Assembly (NCBI GenBank): GCA_034521495.1
Contig: JAXHMK010000010.1
Location: 124,001 to 188,000 of the forward strand
DNA from: Balneolaceae bacterium
Lineage (GTDB): Bacteria > Bacteroidota > Rhodothermia > Balneolales > Balneolaceae
Reading direction: 5' to 3'
DNA: 64,000 nucleotides
The notes beneath the pieces are model-generated. The model did not search any database. It saw only the letters and a program-made list of their open reading frames with translations, and was not told the DNA's origin. Shown here in pieces: positions 18,642 to 28,170 of the stretch; within the stretch, counting starts at the first letter, position 1; every line of letters starts with the position of its first letter. The translations under genes were made by a program, and so were the position numbers.

Positions 18642-19850
18642 TCACTCATTTCCCTTCGGCGTAAACGCTTGGATACCGGTAATCTCTCTTCCCAAAATCA
18701 GACCGTGAATATCATACGTTCCCTCGTAGGTGTTGACCGATTCAAGGTTCATCATGTGGTGAATGACGCGGTATTCTCCGGATATTCCATTACCGCCATG
18801 CATATCTCTTGAGGTCCGTGCTATGTCCAATGCCTTGCTTACATTATTTCTTTTGGCGAGAGATACCATGCTTGGATGCAGTCGCCCTGAATCCTTTAAT
18901 TGACCTAAACGCCAGGCGAGCATCTGCATGGACGTAATATCGGTCAACATATTTGCCAGTTTGGTTTGCGGTAATTGATTGGCGGCGATCGGTTTCCCGA
19001 ATTGAGTTCGGTCTGAGACATACTGACGAGCTTTGTGATAACAAAATTCAGCCGCTCCCACAGCTCCCCAGGCAATTCCATAACGGGCACTGTTAAGACA
19101 CATAAATGGTCCCTTTAATCCTCTAATATCAGGAAAAACATTTTTATCAGGCACGAATACATCTTCAAAAACCAGTTCTCCTGTGGATGAAGCTCTCAAA
19201 CTCATCTTGTGTTTGGTGGGCGGAGCTGAAAATCCCTCCATTCCTTTTTCAACCAAAAATCCACGAATGACTGGTTCATCGTTTTTATTCTCTTTTGCCT
19301 TTGCCCAGACCACGGCAACATCGGCAATCGGCGAGTTGGTGATCCACATTTTAGCACCGTTCAATGTCCAGCCACCCTCGGTTTTTAATGCTGTTGTGCT
19401 CATGGAAGCTGGATCAGAACCGTGATCGGGCTCCGTCAACCCGAAGCATCCGATAATCTCGCCGGTTGCCAACCTTGGAAGAAAACGTTCTTTCTGCTCT
19501 TCAGTGCCAAAAATGGAGATCGGGTACATCACCAAAGATGATTGAACGGACATAAACGACCGATATCCCGAGTCCACCCGTTCCACTTCACGGGCGATTA
19601 AACCATAAGCCGTTTCGCTCACACCGGCTCCCCCATATTTAGGATCGATGGTTGAGCCGAGAAGCCCAATTTCACCCATCTCTTTAGCGATGGACAGATC
19701 AAATACCTCATCCTGATTTCCCTCTAAAGCACGTGGTTCCAGTTTTGATTGTGCATACTCGCGGGCAGTCTCCATCACCATTCGATTATCTTCCGTGAGT
19801 TCAGATTCGAAGAGGTAGGCGTCATCGATGTTGAAGTTATTCTTAGACAT
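18642..19850 (-). CDS. Acyl-CoA dehydrogenase, glutaryl-CoA dehydrogenase-like
   Basis: A 402-residue flavoprotein of the acyl-CoA dehydrogenase family. Several stretches match the glutaryl-CoA dehydrogenase subgroup: [12 protein letters not shown] (252-263), [14 protein letters not shown] (280-293) and the end [20 protein letters not shown]. Glu376 in TYEGT is the expected catalytic base. These enzymes oxidise and decarboxylate glutaryl-CoA to crotonyl-CoA in lysine/tryptophan degradation, with electrons going to ETF, and ETF genes occur 13 kb away in this window. It is the nearest downstream gene of the PD40-amidohydrolase (52 nt), possibly cotranscribed. The subgroup call is from motif memory, so substrate is fairly but not fully sure. 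Confidence 0.88.
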   Translation of the reverse strand: MSKNNFNIDDAYLFESELTEDNRMVMETAREYAQSKLEPRALEGNQDEVFDLSIAKEMGEIGLLGSTIDPKYGGAGVSETAYGLIAREVERVDSGYRSFMSVQSSLVMYPISIFGTEEQKERFLPRLATGEIIGCFGLTEPDHGSDPASMSTTALKTEGGWTLNGAKMWITNSPIADVAVVWAKAKENKNDEPVIRGFLVEKGMEGFSAPPTKHKMSLRASSTGELVFEDVFVPDKNVFPDIRGLKGPFMCLNSARYGIAWGAVGAAEFCYHKARQYVSDRTQFGKPIAANQLPQTKLANMLTDITSMQMLAWRLGQLKDSGRLHPSMVSLAKRNNVSKALDIARTSRDMHGGNGISGEYRVIHHMMNLESVNTYEGTYDIHGLILGREITGIQAFTPKGNE

Positions 19851-19902
19851 AAAGTTTTTTGATTTTTTGCGTTATGGAAGCTGAAGTCTGACAGCTAAAA
19901 AT

Positions 19903-22900
19903 CTAATGCTTCGTTTGGCAACTGCACTGAATCACGTTATCCGATTCGATGATGGCATGCCAGTCGAATTGCTCATCATAATCGAGCTGTTCCCACCAAA
20001 AGGGGAGACGCTCATCAGGATGATTTCCAATCTCATTCATGGTTGATGCATCATACAACCGGCCGTTGACCATCGTATAAACAACGTTTTCGGTATCACG
20101 TAAATTTTCAAGCGGATTTCCGTCAATCACAATCAGGTCGGCAAGTTTACCTTCTTCAAGTGAACCGAGATGTTCTCCTACTCCAATATAATTTGCACCA
20201 TTAATTGTTGCTACCTTCAGTGCTTCGTGATTGCTCATTCCACCTTGCTCAAACATCCAGGTTTCCCAATGGGCACCGAGTCCCTGTAGCTGACCATGAG
20301 CACCAATATTGACTGTGACTCCAAGATCATGCAGGTCATTAGCCGAGGCGGCGCTGAACATATGCCCCATTTCATATTCCTCTTCGGGAACCATGGTTCT
20401 GTGTCTGGATCGCGAATCAATAATAGCACGAGGGGTGAAGTTCAGCAGCCGTTCTTTCTCCCAAACATTGGAGTGTTGATACCAATAATATTCACCGCTC
20501 ATGCTTCCATAATTCACAACAAGTGTTGGTGTATATCCAACTTCTGTATTCGACCATAGCGTCAAAACATCATTATAAAGCGGATAGATCGGTACATTAT
20601 GTTCAATTCCGGTGTGCCCGTCAATAATCATGCTCATATTATGGGTAAAAGTTGATCCGCCTTCCGGCATCACATTAATGCCGATTTCACGAGCGGCCTG
20701 AAGGACCTGCTGACGCTGATCACGTCGCGGCTGATTGTAACTTTTTACGGAGGTAGCTCCAAACGCTTTTGTTCGCCGAACAGCCGAGCGAGCATCCTCA
20801 AGATTGTTGACAACAGCTTTATATTCTGCATCGGCTCCGTACAGAATTCGTCCGGTAGAGAAGATACGCGGCCCCACCATATTTCCGGCTTTCACCATCT
20901 CGGATTGAGAGAAAATCATCTCGGTATCTGAGGACGGGTCATGTGCAGTTGTAACCCCATACGCCAGGTTTGCAAAATATTCCCACTGCTGATTCGGACT
21001 CAACCCTTGTCGAAAATTTCCGATGTGAGCATGTGCATCTACAAATCCCGGCATGATGGTTTTTCCTTCTGCATCAATCACATGCGCTTCCGCAGGGATT
21101 TCTACCTCATCCACAGTTCCGACAGATTCAATTCGGTTTCGATTGATAATGATTGTTCCGTTTTCAATCACCTCATCACCATTCATTGTGATGATATGGA
21201 CATTTGTGAAAGCGACCGTTCCTGAGGGAATATCCATCTCCAGTTCAAGACCAATATCGATTCCTTCATTGGTTCCAAGCGGAAGTTCTTCATCCGTTTC
21301 ACCATTCAGAAAGTCAAACGCTTCCTGAAGTTCAACCGAATAATAATTCTCCCCGAGTGTCCAGTGAAGTTGGTTCCCGTCATTCGACCAATTCAGGCTG
21401 ATTCCGGCATCTTTCGCTACATGGGTTACCGGAATGGCTTTTGTATCGGCATTCAGCTCAATTCCACTGCCAACTTCGGGCATTGGGGCGATGTACACTT
21501 TGAATAGCTCGTTAAACGCAACCCACTCATTATTTGGGCTTGGTACAAAATTATTCGCATATTTGGATGAGAAATGAGTCTTATGATCTTCTCCATTCAG
21601 ATTCATCGATCTGAATTCATTTTCCAGGTAGGAGCCACCGAGGTAGAAAATCCGTGATCCGTCTGCGTTAAACATCGGGTTTTCACCATCATCATGAATC
21701 AACGTTTGTTCGCCGCCTGTTACCGGCATTGTATAAATTCCGGGATTGACGGTATAAGCATGTCCCTGGTGATTATTGCCGTCTTCTCTTCTGAAGAGGA
21801 TGGTTTCGCCGTCCGGAGAAAATGAGGGTTCCCGATAGATTCCTTTTCGATCTGTGATGGTTTCCGGTATGGCATTCTCCTGCGTCATATCCAACACTTT
21901 AATTTTTCCCATCTCCACATCATGCCAGGTTACATACACAAGTTTGCTTCCGTCAGCAGAAAATGAGGGTTCAAATTCCAGGTTTGATTCGTTCGTCAGC
22001 CGTTCAGGAGTTCCGTTTGGCAGATCCTTTTTCCAGAGATATCCGGCTGCGTTGAACACCACTGTTTCACCATCGGGAGAGGTAACGGCATGGCGAATTG
22101 CTTTCGCTGTAAATTTTTCGGGAGCGGGATCAAATTCGTATTGTACGGCATCGGCTACTTCATAATTGATTTTAGCTTCAAACGGAATTTCTTCAACCGC
22201 TAATGTCTCCACATTCAATTTGTTGATTTTTCCCTGCGCCCAGAACACAAGATGGTTGCCATCCGGCGTCCAGTCGATATTGGTATAGGGTCCAAAAATT
22301 GCCCACGCCTGCTGTTGATCGGGACTCATATTATCATAAACCGGCCGTTCAATTCCGGTTTCCAAATCCCGGATATACAGAACAGATTTGGTACGTACTC
22401 GTTTGATAAAAGCCAATTTTGTACCATCCGGTGAGATGGTAGGAGAGATCGCTCCACCCGGTCCGCCGGTCACTCGCTCAATGTCGCCTTCCTCTCGGTC
22501 ATACCGGTTGATCGCATAAATCTGGCTGTTTGGGTCTTTGTTGTATTGAAAATAACCGCCCGGGTACACATCCTGGCTGTAGTACACATATCGTCCGTCG
22601 GGAGATACGACCGGTTGTCCCACATCCTGCTGATCATTCGGCCGTTCCGTTAATTGAATTCCCGAGCCCCCGGTCATATGAAACATCCAGATCTCTCCGG
22701 CACCCAAAGATCTTGTGGAAGTGAAATGTTTACGCGCGACCAAGTAATTTCCATCGGGTGTCCAATCCGCATTATTCAGTAATCTGAAATCTTCTTCCGA
22801 CACTTGCCGGGCATTTGATCCGTCCCGGTTCATCACCCAAATATTATCGCCACCGCCGGCATCGCTTGTGAATGAAATTTTAGATCCGTCCGGACTAAAT

Positions 22901-23181
22901 CGCGGCTGAACTTCATAGGCGATACTTTCTCTGATTACTTCCGCTTCACCGCCCTCAATCGGCATCACATAAATATTTCCAAGAAGATCAAAAACAACCT
23001 CTTCGCCATCAGGACTCACATCAAGATTCATCCATGTGCCTTCAGTTGTTTCAAAACTAACTTGTTCAGTCTCAGCTCGATGTTCGGTGACATCCCAATC
23101 TTCTTCTCCATTTTCATCCTGTGCGGATAGGAGAGAGGAGTAACAAAAGATCAGGGTAAATAATAGGAGGAGGCGTTTCAT
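19903..23181 (-). CDS. Secreted PD40/TolB-propeller amidohydrolase fusion
   Basis: A 1092-residue exported protein with a signal peptide ending LLSA (residue 20). Residues 40-620 hold about ten WD40-like PD40 blades (repeats of FSPDGS-I-F, TPDGN-L, SPDG-Y-YYS), as in TolB and the tricorn protease. Residues 655-1080 form an amidohydrolase domain: metal ligands His717 and His719 in VDAHAHIGNF, later GIEHNVPIYP and NIGAHGQ, and the C-terminal ADLIVIDGNPLENL beta-sandwich return. This two-part layout is known in Bacteroidota as a periplasmic amidohydrolase, probably acting on peptides or N-acylated compounds. Odd: it ends in an unexplained Cys-Ser-Cys (1086-1088) tail. Confidence 0.88.
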   Translation of the reverse strand: MKRLLLLFTLIFCYSSLLSAQDENGEEDWDVTEHRAETEQVSFETTEGTWMNLDVSPDGEEVVFDLLGNIYVMPIEGGEAEVIRESIAYEVQPRFSPDGSKISFTSDAGGGDNIWVMNRDGSNARQVSEEDFRLLNNADWTPDGNYLVARKHFTSTRSLGAGEIWMFHMTGGSGIQLTERPNDQQDVGQPVVSPDGRYVYYSQDVYPGGYFQYNKDPNSQIYAINRYDREEGDIERVTGGPGGAISPTISPDGTKLAFIKRVRTKSVLYIRDLETGIERPVYDNMSPDQQQAWAIFGPYTNIDWTPDGNHLVFWAQGKINKLNVETLAVEEIPFEAKINYEVADAVQYEFDPAPEKFTAKAIRHAVTSPDGETVVFNAAGYLWKKDLPNGTPERLTNESNLEFEPSFSADGSKLVYVTWHDVEMGKIKVLDMTQENAIPETITDRKGIYREPSFSPDGETILFRREDGNNHQGHAYTVNPGIYTMPVTGGEQTLIHDDGENPMFNADGSRIFYLGGSYLENEFRSMNLNGEDHKTHFSSKYANNFVPSPNNEWVAFNELFKVYIAPMPEVGSGIELNADTKAIPVTHVAKDAGISLNWSNDGNQLHWTLGENYYSVELQEAFDFLNGETDEELPLGTNEGIDIGLELEMDIPSGTVAFTNVHIITMNGDEVIENGTIIINRNRIESVGTVDEVEIPAEAHVIDAEGKTIMPGFVDAHAHIGNFRQGLSPNQQWEYFANLAYGVTTAHDPSSDTEMIFSQSEMVKAGNMVGPRIFSTGRILYGADAEYKAVVNNLEDARSAVRRTKAFGATSVKSYNQPRRDQRQQVLQAAREIGINVMPEGGSTFTHNMSMIIDGHTGIEHNVPIYPLYNDVLTLWSNTEVGYTPTLVVNYGSMSGEYYWYQHSNVWEKERLLNFTPRAIIDSRSRHRTMVPEEEYEMGHMFSAASANDLHDLGVTVNIGAHGQLQGLGAHWETWMFEQGGMSNHEALKVATINGANYIGVGEHLGSLEEGKLADLIVIDGNPLENLRDTENVVYTMVNGRLYDASTMNEIGNHPDERLPFWWEQLDYDEQFDWHAIIESDNVIQCSCQTKH

Positions 23182-23377
23182 AATAACAGACTTTTCTTTT
23201 TGATTGAATTTGCTTGGATGTTAATAAAAGTTCAGGAGAAACGTAGAAAAGACATTGTATTTTTTAAGAGTGGCAAAACATTCAATATTGGCAATTGAAT
23301 TGGATCTGTCTACAAGTTTTATGAGGGTAAGAAAAATACAATGTCTGGACTGGTTAACGTTGACTGAAACAAAGAAG

Positions 23378-23474
23378 AAACATGGTATTTTTCGATTCAA
23401 CTCAAATATTTGAAAGATTTCCAACACTTCGAGTATTTCAAACAAATGGGATGGCAAGAAAAAATACCATGTTT
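23378..23474. repeat. 97-bp element with AAACATGGTATTTTT inverted termini
   Basis: AAACATGGTATTTTT at 23378-23392 is the exact reverse complement of AAAAATACCATGTTT at 23460-23474. Inside is a perfect 12-bp palindrome TCAAATATTTGA (23402-23413). The CATGGTAT core and spacing resemble the pair of AGACATGGTATGTCT dyads at 33771-33873, suggesting one dispersed family. Confidence 0.7.
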
Positions 23475-23572
23475 AACAAGTAAAAAGACGACCAGTTCAG
23501 GGTCGCCACTTTAAGATGTGCATATGGAATAAAACCGTCTGAATTTGAAAATACCGGTTGAGCCTAAAGTAA

Positions 23573-23601
23573 CCGTCAGACCGCTCAAAGCGGTCAGACG
23601 G
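23573..23601 (-). terminator. Hairpin after the collagen-like lipoprotein gene
   Basis: CCGTCAGACCGCT and AGCGGTCAGACGG face each other across a 3-nt loop with a single mismatch. It begins 11 nt beyond the stop at 23612 in the transcribed direction. There is no strong T-run after it, so it may be a transcript-stabilising hairpin rather than a true intrinsic terminator. Confidence 0.5.
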
Positions 23602-23611
23602 ATGGGTAAAA

Positions 23612-24151
23612 TCATAACTTCCGTATCTCAACTCCCAAAAATTGCTCCAGTTCATCCGGAGATTGGATGTTTTTCAAAGCATCTGTTTTCATTTTTGAAG
23701 CGAAATTTGCCGGGATATGCACGGCCCGAATTAACATATCCTGGTAGCCGTCTGAGGCTGTAAGGGGATAATTTGCATCAAGGAAAACTCGAACATCAAC
23801 CATTGTGAAATCGAAATCAAGAAGGATAGTACCTTTTGAATTGAATTCCGTAATGGGGATTTGTCGCCAGACGTCCAGATCGTCTTCTTCGATATAATCT
23901 TCAAACACAAAAGCGATGACTACATCCGAATCAATAATATCAATATCACCAGGTATCTCATTGAAAAATTCAAAGTTATTTTCCGGTGATAACGTTGCGT
24001 TGAATTCAAAGGATGTGGGTAAAATTTCAGCTCCGTCCTGCCCGGGTGGTCCTGGAGGTCCTTCGGGTCCAACGGGTCCGCGTTCGCCGCAAGAGATCAG
24101 GACAACCGTCATAAACAAGAGAGCCGCGATAGTCTTAATTATTTTTTTCAT
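23612..24151 (-). CDS. Collagen-like lipoprotein
   Basis: A 179-residue lipoprotein with the lipobox LISC (Cys21). Directly after it comes a short collagen-like tract of Gly-X-Y triplets (GERGPVGPEGPPGPPGQDG, residues 22-40). The rest is an acidic, beta-rich domain of unknown function. Small lipoproteins with this layout are common in Bacteroidota; the Gly-X-Y tract is probably a spacer holding the C-terminal domain away from the membrane. It stands alone, with 430 bases on one side and 260 on the other without a gene, followed by a hairpin. Confidence 0.8.
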   Translation of the reverse strand: MKKIIKTIAALLFMTVVLISCGERGPVGPEGPPGPPGQDGAEILPTSFEFNATLSPENNFEFFNEIPGDIDIIDSDVVIAFVFEDYIEEDDLDVWRQIPITEFNSKGTILLDFDFTMVDVRVFLDANYPLTASDGYQDMLIRAVHIPANFASKMKTDALKNIQSPDELEQFLGVEIRKL

Positions 24152-24417
24152 AGTCGTGATGATTTATGTTCAGGTTATATGATATCTAACGGATTACAAT
24201 GATTTAGTTGCACATAAAATATTGATTTTTAAAGAAGACTTATATATATTGATAATTAATAACTTAACGACCCTATAGTATTATCACATATTCATGTGAG
24301 AGATGAGATTATTCTGAGAGTGAAAGGTGAGTTGGATAAAAAATCACTCTCGTATATCTATGATTGAATCGTCGGCTGTTTTTACGTGATCTGGAGATTT
24401 GTGATATTTAATGAGTA

Positions 24418-24738
24418 CTATAATCGTTTATACAAATCGTCCAGAATAGATCTTTTTCTGTAAACGCTGTAGATGGCAGCGATCCAAATGGCACCATGAA
24501 TAAGAGGAGCAATCCAGTTTATATTGATGTCTAAAAACCCGATGGCAATACCAAAATTAAACATGAATACCCAATGCGCTAAGTAGAACAAAAAATAGAG
24601 TGGACCAAGCGTCCCGAAAAAGATAATCGCTGCTTCAGCATACTTATTGTAATTTTCTCCAAAATGTCTGTTTAACGCTCGTTTCCTCTCTTCCGCCTGA
24701 AGCTTCTCCCGAAGTTCTCGTTCTGTATTCTTATCCAT
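24418..24738 (-). CDS. Small 2TM-domain membrane protein
   Basis: A 106-residue protein with a charged N-terminal helix (residues 1-32), two to three membrane segments (about 36-58, 62-75 and 80-98) and a short basic tail (YRKRSILDDLYKRL). It resembles the 2TM-domain family found in Bacteroidota, where it occurs alone or fused to other domains. The frame can be read from a TTG at 24747, but the ATG at 24738 is the natural start. Function unknown; no neighbour suggests a role. Confidence 0.7.
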   Translation of the reverse strand: MDKNTERELREKLQAEERKRALNRHFGENYNKYAEAAIIFFGTLGPLYFLFYLAHWVFMFNFGIAIGFLDININWIAPLIHGAIWIAAIYSVYRKRSILDDLYKRL

Positions 24739-24948
24739 TTTGTGCAATGTACGGTAATGTAAAAATCATCAGATTTGTCAGGTATTAAAAATTTTCTCAA
24801 TAACAATCAGAAAATAGATCAAGCACTTCATCTTTCATAGCATGAGTTAAGCATTAAACTTATTTTTTTGAACGTTTTTACCATTATGAACTCCAACGAT
24901 TCGTGACAGGCTTTGATTCAGGATCACCGTTTTGATTCGAGCTTGGAG

Positions 24949-24969
24949 ATTCTGAGTCAAGCTCAGAAT
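24949..24969. repeat. Hairpin of the GTCATTCTGA type
   Basis: ATTCTGAG and CTCAGAAT form a perfect 8-bp stem around TCAAG; the flanks continue as GTCATTCTGAG on the minus strand. It lies about 40 nt after the stop of the minus-strand T9SS cargo gene, where it may end or stabilise the transcript. From general experience such GTCATTCTGAnCTTGA hairpins are dispersed in Bacteroidota genomes; only this one copy is seen here. Confidence 0.6.
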
Positions 24970-25008
24970 GACCTTATTGACGTTTGCTTCTGCCGCATAA
25001 AATTCACG

Positions 25009-27378
25009 TTACTTTATCAACGTCATCTGACGATTGAATACCACACCACCAGCTCTGAGCCTGTAATAATAAATGCCACTCGCCATCTCTTGTGCATCCC
25101 AGGCGATTTCGTATGTGCCGGGAGCTTTGACCTCATTCACAAGCGTGGCAACTCGTTGGCCCATTACGTTGTAAATGTTTAACGTAACATCGCTGGTCTC
25201 TGCGATTTCAAACTTGATGTTGGTGGTTGGATTGAATGGATTTGGATAGTTTTGTTCAAGAGTGAATTGGTCCGGGATATTATCGTCAATCAGTCCATCT
25301 GGTACATTCGGATTGATGGTAATCAGGAACCGGGCATCACTGACAGCTTTCTCTTTTTGAAATGGTTTGGGATTGAATGGACTAAAAGGTTCTTTGTTGG
25401 CAATTTTCGCCCGACTTCCTTCCGCTTCAAACACATAATTGTTTGTGTTTTTTAGGTCAACTGTTCTGTTCAGTTTTGTATCGGTCAGCGTAATTTCCCA
25501 ATCAGAAGGAATATTATTCATTTCCGGCCAGGAGAGTGTAACCTCGCCGCCCATCAGTGACCAACCAGATTCAACGGCCTCAAACGCCTGTACGTGCAGT
25601 GGAATCTCAACTGGATTATACAATTCAACCGGCAAATTGTTGATATCCATCTGGGTGCCTTCAACTTCGGTGGAGAGGGAGATGTAATTGCCGTGATCGA
25701 GGGGTGTTAGTTCGTAACCATCTGCAGAGTCTTTTCCAATCAATCCATCAATATTGAAAGAAATATATGCTTCATTGAACATATACTTGTTTTCAGCTCG
25801 TAACTGTATTTTTGGAATGTCATTTTTATTTTTTTTATAAAAAGAACCACCTTTAACGGATGCGTTTCTACTCATTTTTAGATCTGGAGAAGGAGTGCTA
25901 CTACTGTTTATGACCCAAAAAGCCTGAAGCGGAGCTATTAAACCATCACTAAGTGAACCTGTTTGTGGTGAACTGCTCCATGCCCTGTAACTGCCGCTTA
26001 CTCCTGAGGCCTCTTCATCAGGTGAACCACTGATAGTTCCATAAGAATGATCGTAAACATAAGCTGTACCAGTTAGGTCAGTTTTTGTCAGATCGTCCCA
26101 GTCAATAGGCACCAGAAAAGGATTGCCAACCAATGTAGCCGCATCGGAACCTGCATTTAGAGGAGGATCTATGATTCCATTATTTTCTGTTCCAAACATT
26201 TCAAGAGTTTTTGGGAATCCATCTGCTGAGCCATCAAAATCATCATCAGAATAGACATATACGATAAAACCTTGTCCGGGAGTCATCTCTCCGATTGTGC
26301 CAGTACCATCTAAATCACTGACCCCTTCAAATTGATCAGTACTAACATTATAGAATTGCACATTCGGTTCATCTGTAGAGCTACAACTGGATCCATTATA
26401 ATCGGCACCACCAGAGCACTGTGTCCAGATATTATTCAACAGATCATGGTATTTATTATCTGATGTAGGAGTAGATAGCATGCGCCAGCCTTCATTTCCT
26501 GTAATTTCAACTCTGGGGTGGAAAGCAAATCCGTCGATTCTTGTACCGGGTGAAAACTCAGAAGCATCCTCAGTATCAGCCGTGGTGTGATCTTCGAAAG
26601 TTCCAGTTAGATCTGGGCTCCTGGTTTCGGATTCTTGGGTTGCTCCGGCATATATCTCTTCAATGAGTAAATTCCCGGCACCATCCGTTACAGTAATTTT
26701 TTCACCACCATTATTTAAACTCAGATTTCCAGCTGTTTGGATAATTGATCCTCCAAAATCACCCGTTGGAGTTCCACCATCAAAAATGACAATTGCCTGA
26801 TTAGGTTTTAAAATTGTTCCGGCTGGAAACGTGTGTCTATCGGCTGTTTCATCAGATAGTACCCAATTAGAAATATCAATATCTGAACTCCCAATATTTA
26901 CAAACTCCAAAAATTCATCATCGAATGTATCTACAGTCCCGTCGCCATTTGCATCGCCATCCGGATCGGATAGTATTTCATTCAATACTAAATCTGGTTT
27001 TTCAAGAGTCGAAACATTTGCTGAAGGAATTGTACCATCTGTTTTGTAATCTATATTTGATCCCAAATTGGTGTAGGGATAGATTTCAAAATAATACTGT
27101 GTATTCGAATCCAATCCCGAAATTGTAGCAGATTCAACTCCTTGTGCTATATTTAAAACCCCACTTCCGTCTGAAAGATCGGTGTCATCTGATTGTTCTG
27201 TTCCATCTGAGGGAGCTGTGAATGAACCTGATTCATTAATCAAAATGAGATAATTTTCAGGAGGTGTGGAACCGGAAGCATCGGTCCAGCTTAAATCAAT
27301 TTCAGATATGCTGGATGAACTTGCACTGAAATTTGTAACATGGTTTGATGGTTCAGGTGTTATATTAGATTCTATCAC
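25009..27378 (-). CDS. T9SS cargo with fibronectin III and lamin-tail domains (C-terminal fragment of a broken gene)
   Basis: A 789-residue frame. Residues 8-110 look like a fibronectin type III unit, residues 130-250 like a lamin-tail (LTD) domain (LVLNEILSDPDGDANGDG, then DEFLEFVNIG and ISNWVLSDE), and residues 290-700 are beta-rich. The last ~85 residues (LEQNYPNPFNPTTNIKFEI to MTLIK) are a clear type A T9SS sorting domain. It lacks a signal peptide, and its first codon sits in decayed sequence. The signal peptide and start of the same protein are found upstream in another frame at 27671-27979, with several frameshifts between. The fragment is probably not made as a secreted protein unless the damage is an assembly error. 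Confidence 0.7.
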   Translation of the reverse strand: MIESNITPEPSNHVTNFSASSSSISEIDLSWTDASGSTPPENYLILINESGSFTAPSDGTEQSDDTDLSDGSGVLNIAQGVESATISGLDSNTQYYFEIYPYTNLGSNIDYKTDGTIPSANVSTLEKPDLVLNEILSDPDGDANGDGTVDTFDDEFLEFVNIGSSDIDISNWVLSDETADRHTFPAGTILKPNQAIVIFDGGTPTGDFGGSIIQTAGNLSLNNGGEKITVTDGAGNLLIEEIYAGATQESETRSPDLTGTFEDHTTADTEDASEFSPGTRIDGFAFHPRVEITGNEGWRMLSTPTSDNKYHDLLNNIWTQCSGGADYNGSSCSSTDEPNVQFYNVSTDQFEGVSDLDGTGTIGEMTPGQGFIVYVYSDDDFDGSADGFPKTLEMFGTENNGIIDPPLNAGSDAATLVGNPFLVPIDWDDLTKTDLTGTAYVYDHSYGTISGSPDEEASGVSGSYRAWSSSPQTGSLSDGLIAPLQAFWVINSSSTPSPDLKMSRNASVKGGSFYKKNKNDIPKIQLRAENKYMFNEAYISFNIDGLIGKDSADGYELTPLDHGNYISLSTEVEGTQMDINNLPVELYNPVEIPLHVQAFEAVESGWSLMGGEVTLSWPEMNNIPSDWEITLTDTKLNRTVDLKNTNNYVFEAEGSRAKIANKEPFSPFNPKPFQKEKAVSDARFLITINPNVPDGLIDDNIPDQFTLEQNYPNPFNPTTNIKFEIAETSDVTLNIYNVMGQRVATLVNEVKAPGTYEIAWDAQEMASGIYYYRLRAGGVVFNRQMTLIK

Positions 27379-27670
27379 ACTCAGATTGTCAAACCTAAAA
27401 ATTTCAGATCCTGCATTATTGTCTAATTGTTATACTGACTATATGCATTTGATCCTGAACCTGTAATTCGGTAGTAAAATTTTGGAGTTGAACTTGCTAA
27501 TCATCGTGTGATTCCATAAAACATCTGGATATCAACTAACACTTGTCATCGACTGTTCCATCATGAAAATGCTTCAGATCTTCCATCGTCATTAATTGCA
27601 TTATCAACTTCAACATGATAATCAGATGAAGCTTCAAAATCATCTGTCAGCTGCACTGACGTCAATTGCA
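27379..27670 (-). pseudogene. Frameshifted middle segment of the T9SS cargo gene
   Basis: Translating all minus frames gives short protein-like pieces that belong together but lie in different frames and are broken by stops: DFEASSDYHVEVDNAIND, then FYYRITGSGSNAYSQYN, then DNNAGSEIFRFDNLSVIE, which runs into the 789-residue frame. At least three indels within about 290 bases are needed to explain this. The pieces fit the usual beta-sandwich domain that follows the signal peptide in such secreted proteins. Confidence 0.65.
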
Positions 27671-27979
27671 TCAAATGTCAATATTGGTATATCCACTGAT
27701 ACTAAATGATTCGCTTTCCCAAATCACATCTCCACCTACATCTTGAGCTTCAAAAATTTTGTTTTTAACGGCAAAAAAATCATCATTATCAGAAAACTCA
27801 CCATTTGAAACATCTACATTCCAATCAACTCCAGTTAAATCTAAAGTTGAACCGATTTGTCCTTTACCATTTTCTCCCGAATCAAAATCATCGTTAATAA
27901 GTGTAGTCTGCCCGCTCGCACTCCCCAAAAAAGTAAATACCAATAGAAATGAAAATAGAATCGTAGCGATCTGTTTCAT
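27671..27979 (-). pseudogene. N-terminal fragment of the broken T9SS cargo gene
   Basis: A 102-residue frame starting with a normal signal peptide (MKQIATILFSFLLVFTFLGSASGQ) and continuing into a beta-rich domain with DDFDSGENGKG. It ends at a premature TGA right after SGYTNIDI, and the homologous continuation is found in other frames downstream. It is the original start of the gene whose C-terminal part is 25009-27378. The fragment alone lacks the sorting domain needed for T9SS export. Confidence 0.7.
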
Positions 27980-28170
27980 AAAGCACCCAGTTAATAGTTA
28001 GTCGATGTCCCCTTGATGAGTGGGGATTTCATGCGTGATTTTGTACCCCTACAAATACATGAAATGAAGTCAATCTTAAAAAAATTACAGAAGCACAATA
28101 AATTTCATCTCTTAATAAATCAACTCAAATGCTACGATATGCTTAAAAATTAAGAGATTTTAACGGAGTC

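Larger units (their letters stand above)
23182..23611. other. Intergenic region, no gene; holds two palindromic elements
   Basis: No convincing gene is seen in these 430 bases. A 78-codon antisense-type frame at 23221-23457 has poor protein character. The region carries an inverted-repeat element (23378-23474) and a hairpin just past the collagen-like lipoprotein gene (23573-23601). The promoter of the PD40-amidohydrolase gene presumably lies in 23182-23300. Confidence 0.5.

Noticed and set aside
23221-23457. 78-codon minus frame upstream of the PD40-amidohydrolase gene
   Set aside because: Overlaps the inverted-repeat element, has low-quality hydrophobic/aromatic composition and no family; likely a chance frame in AT-rich DNA.
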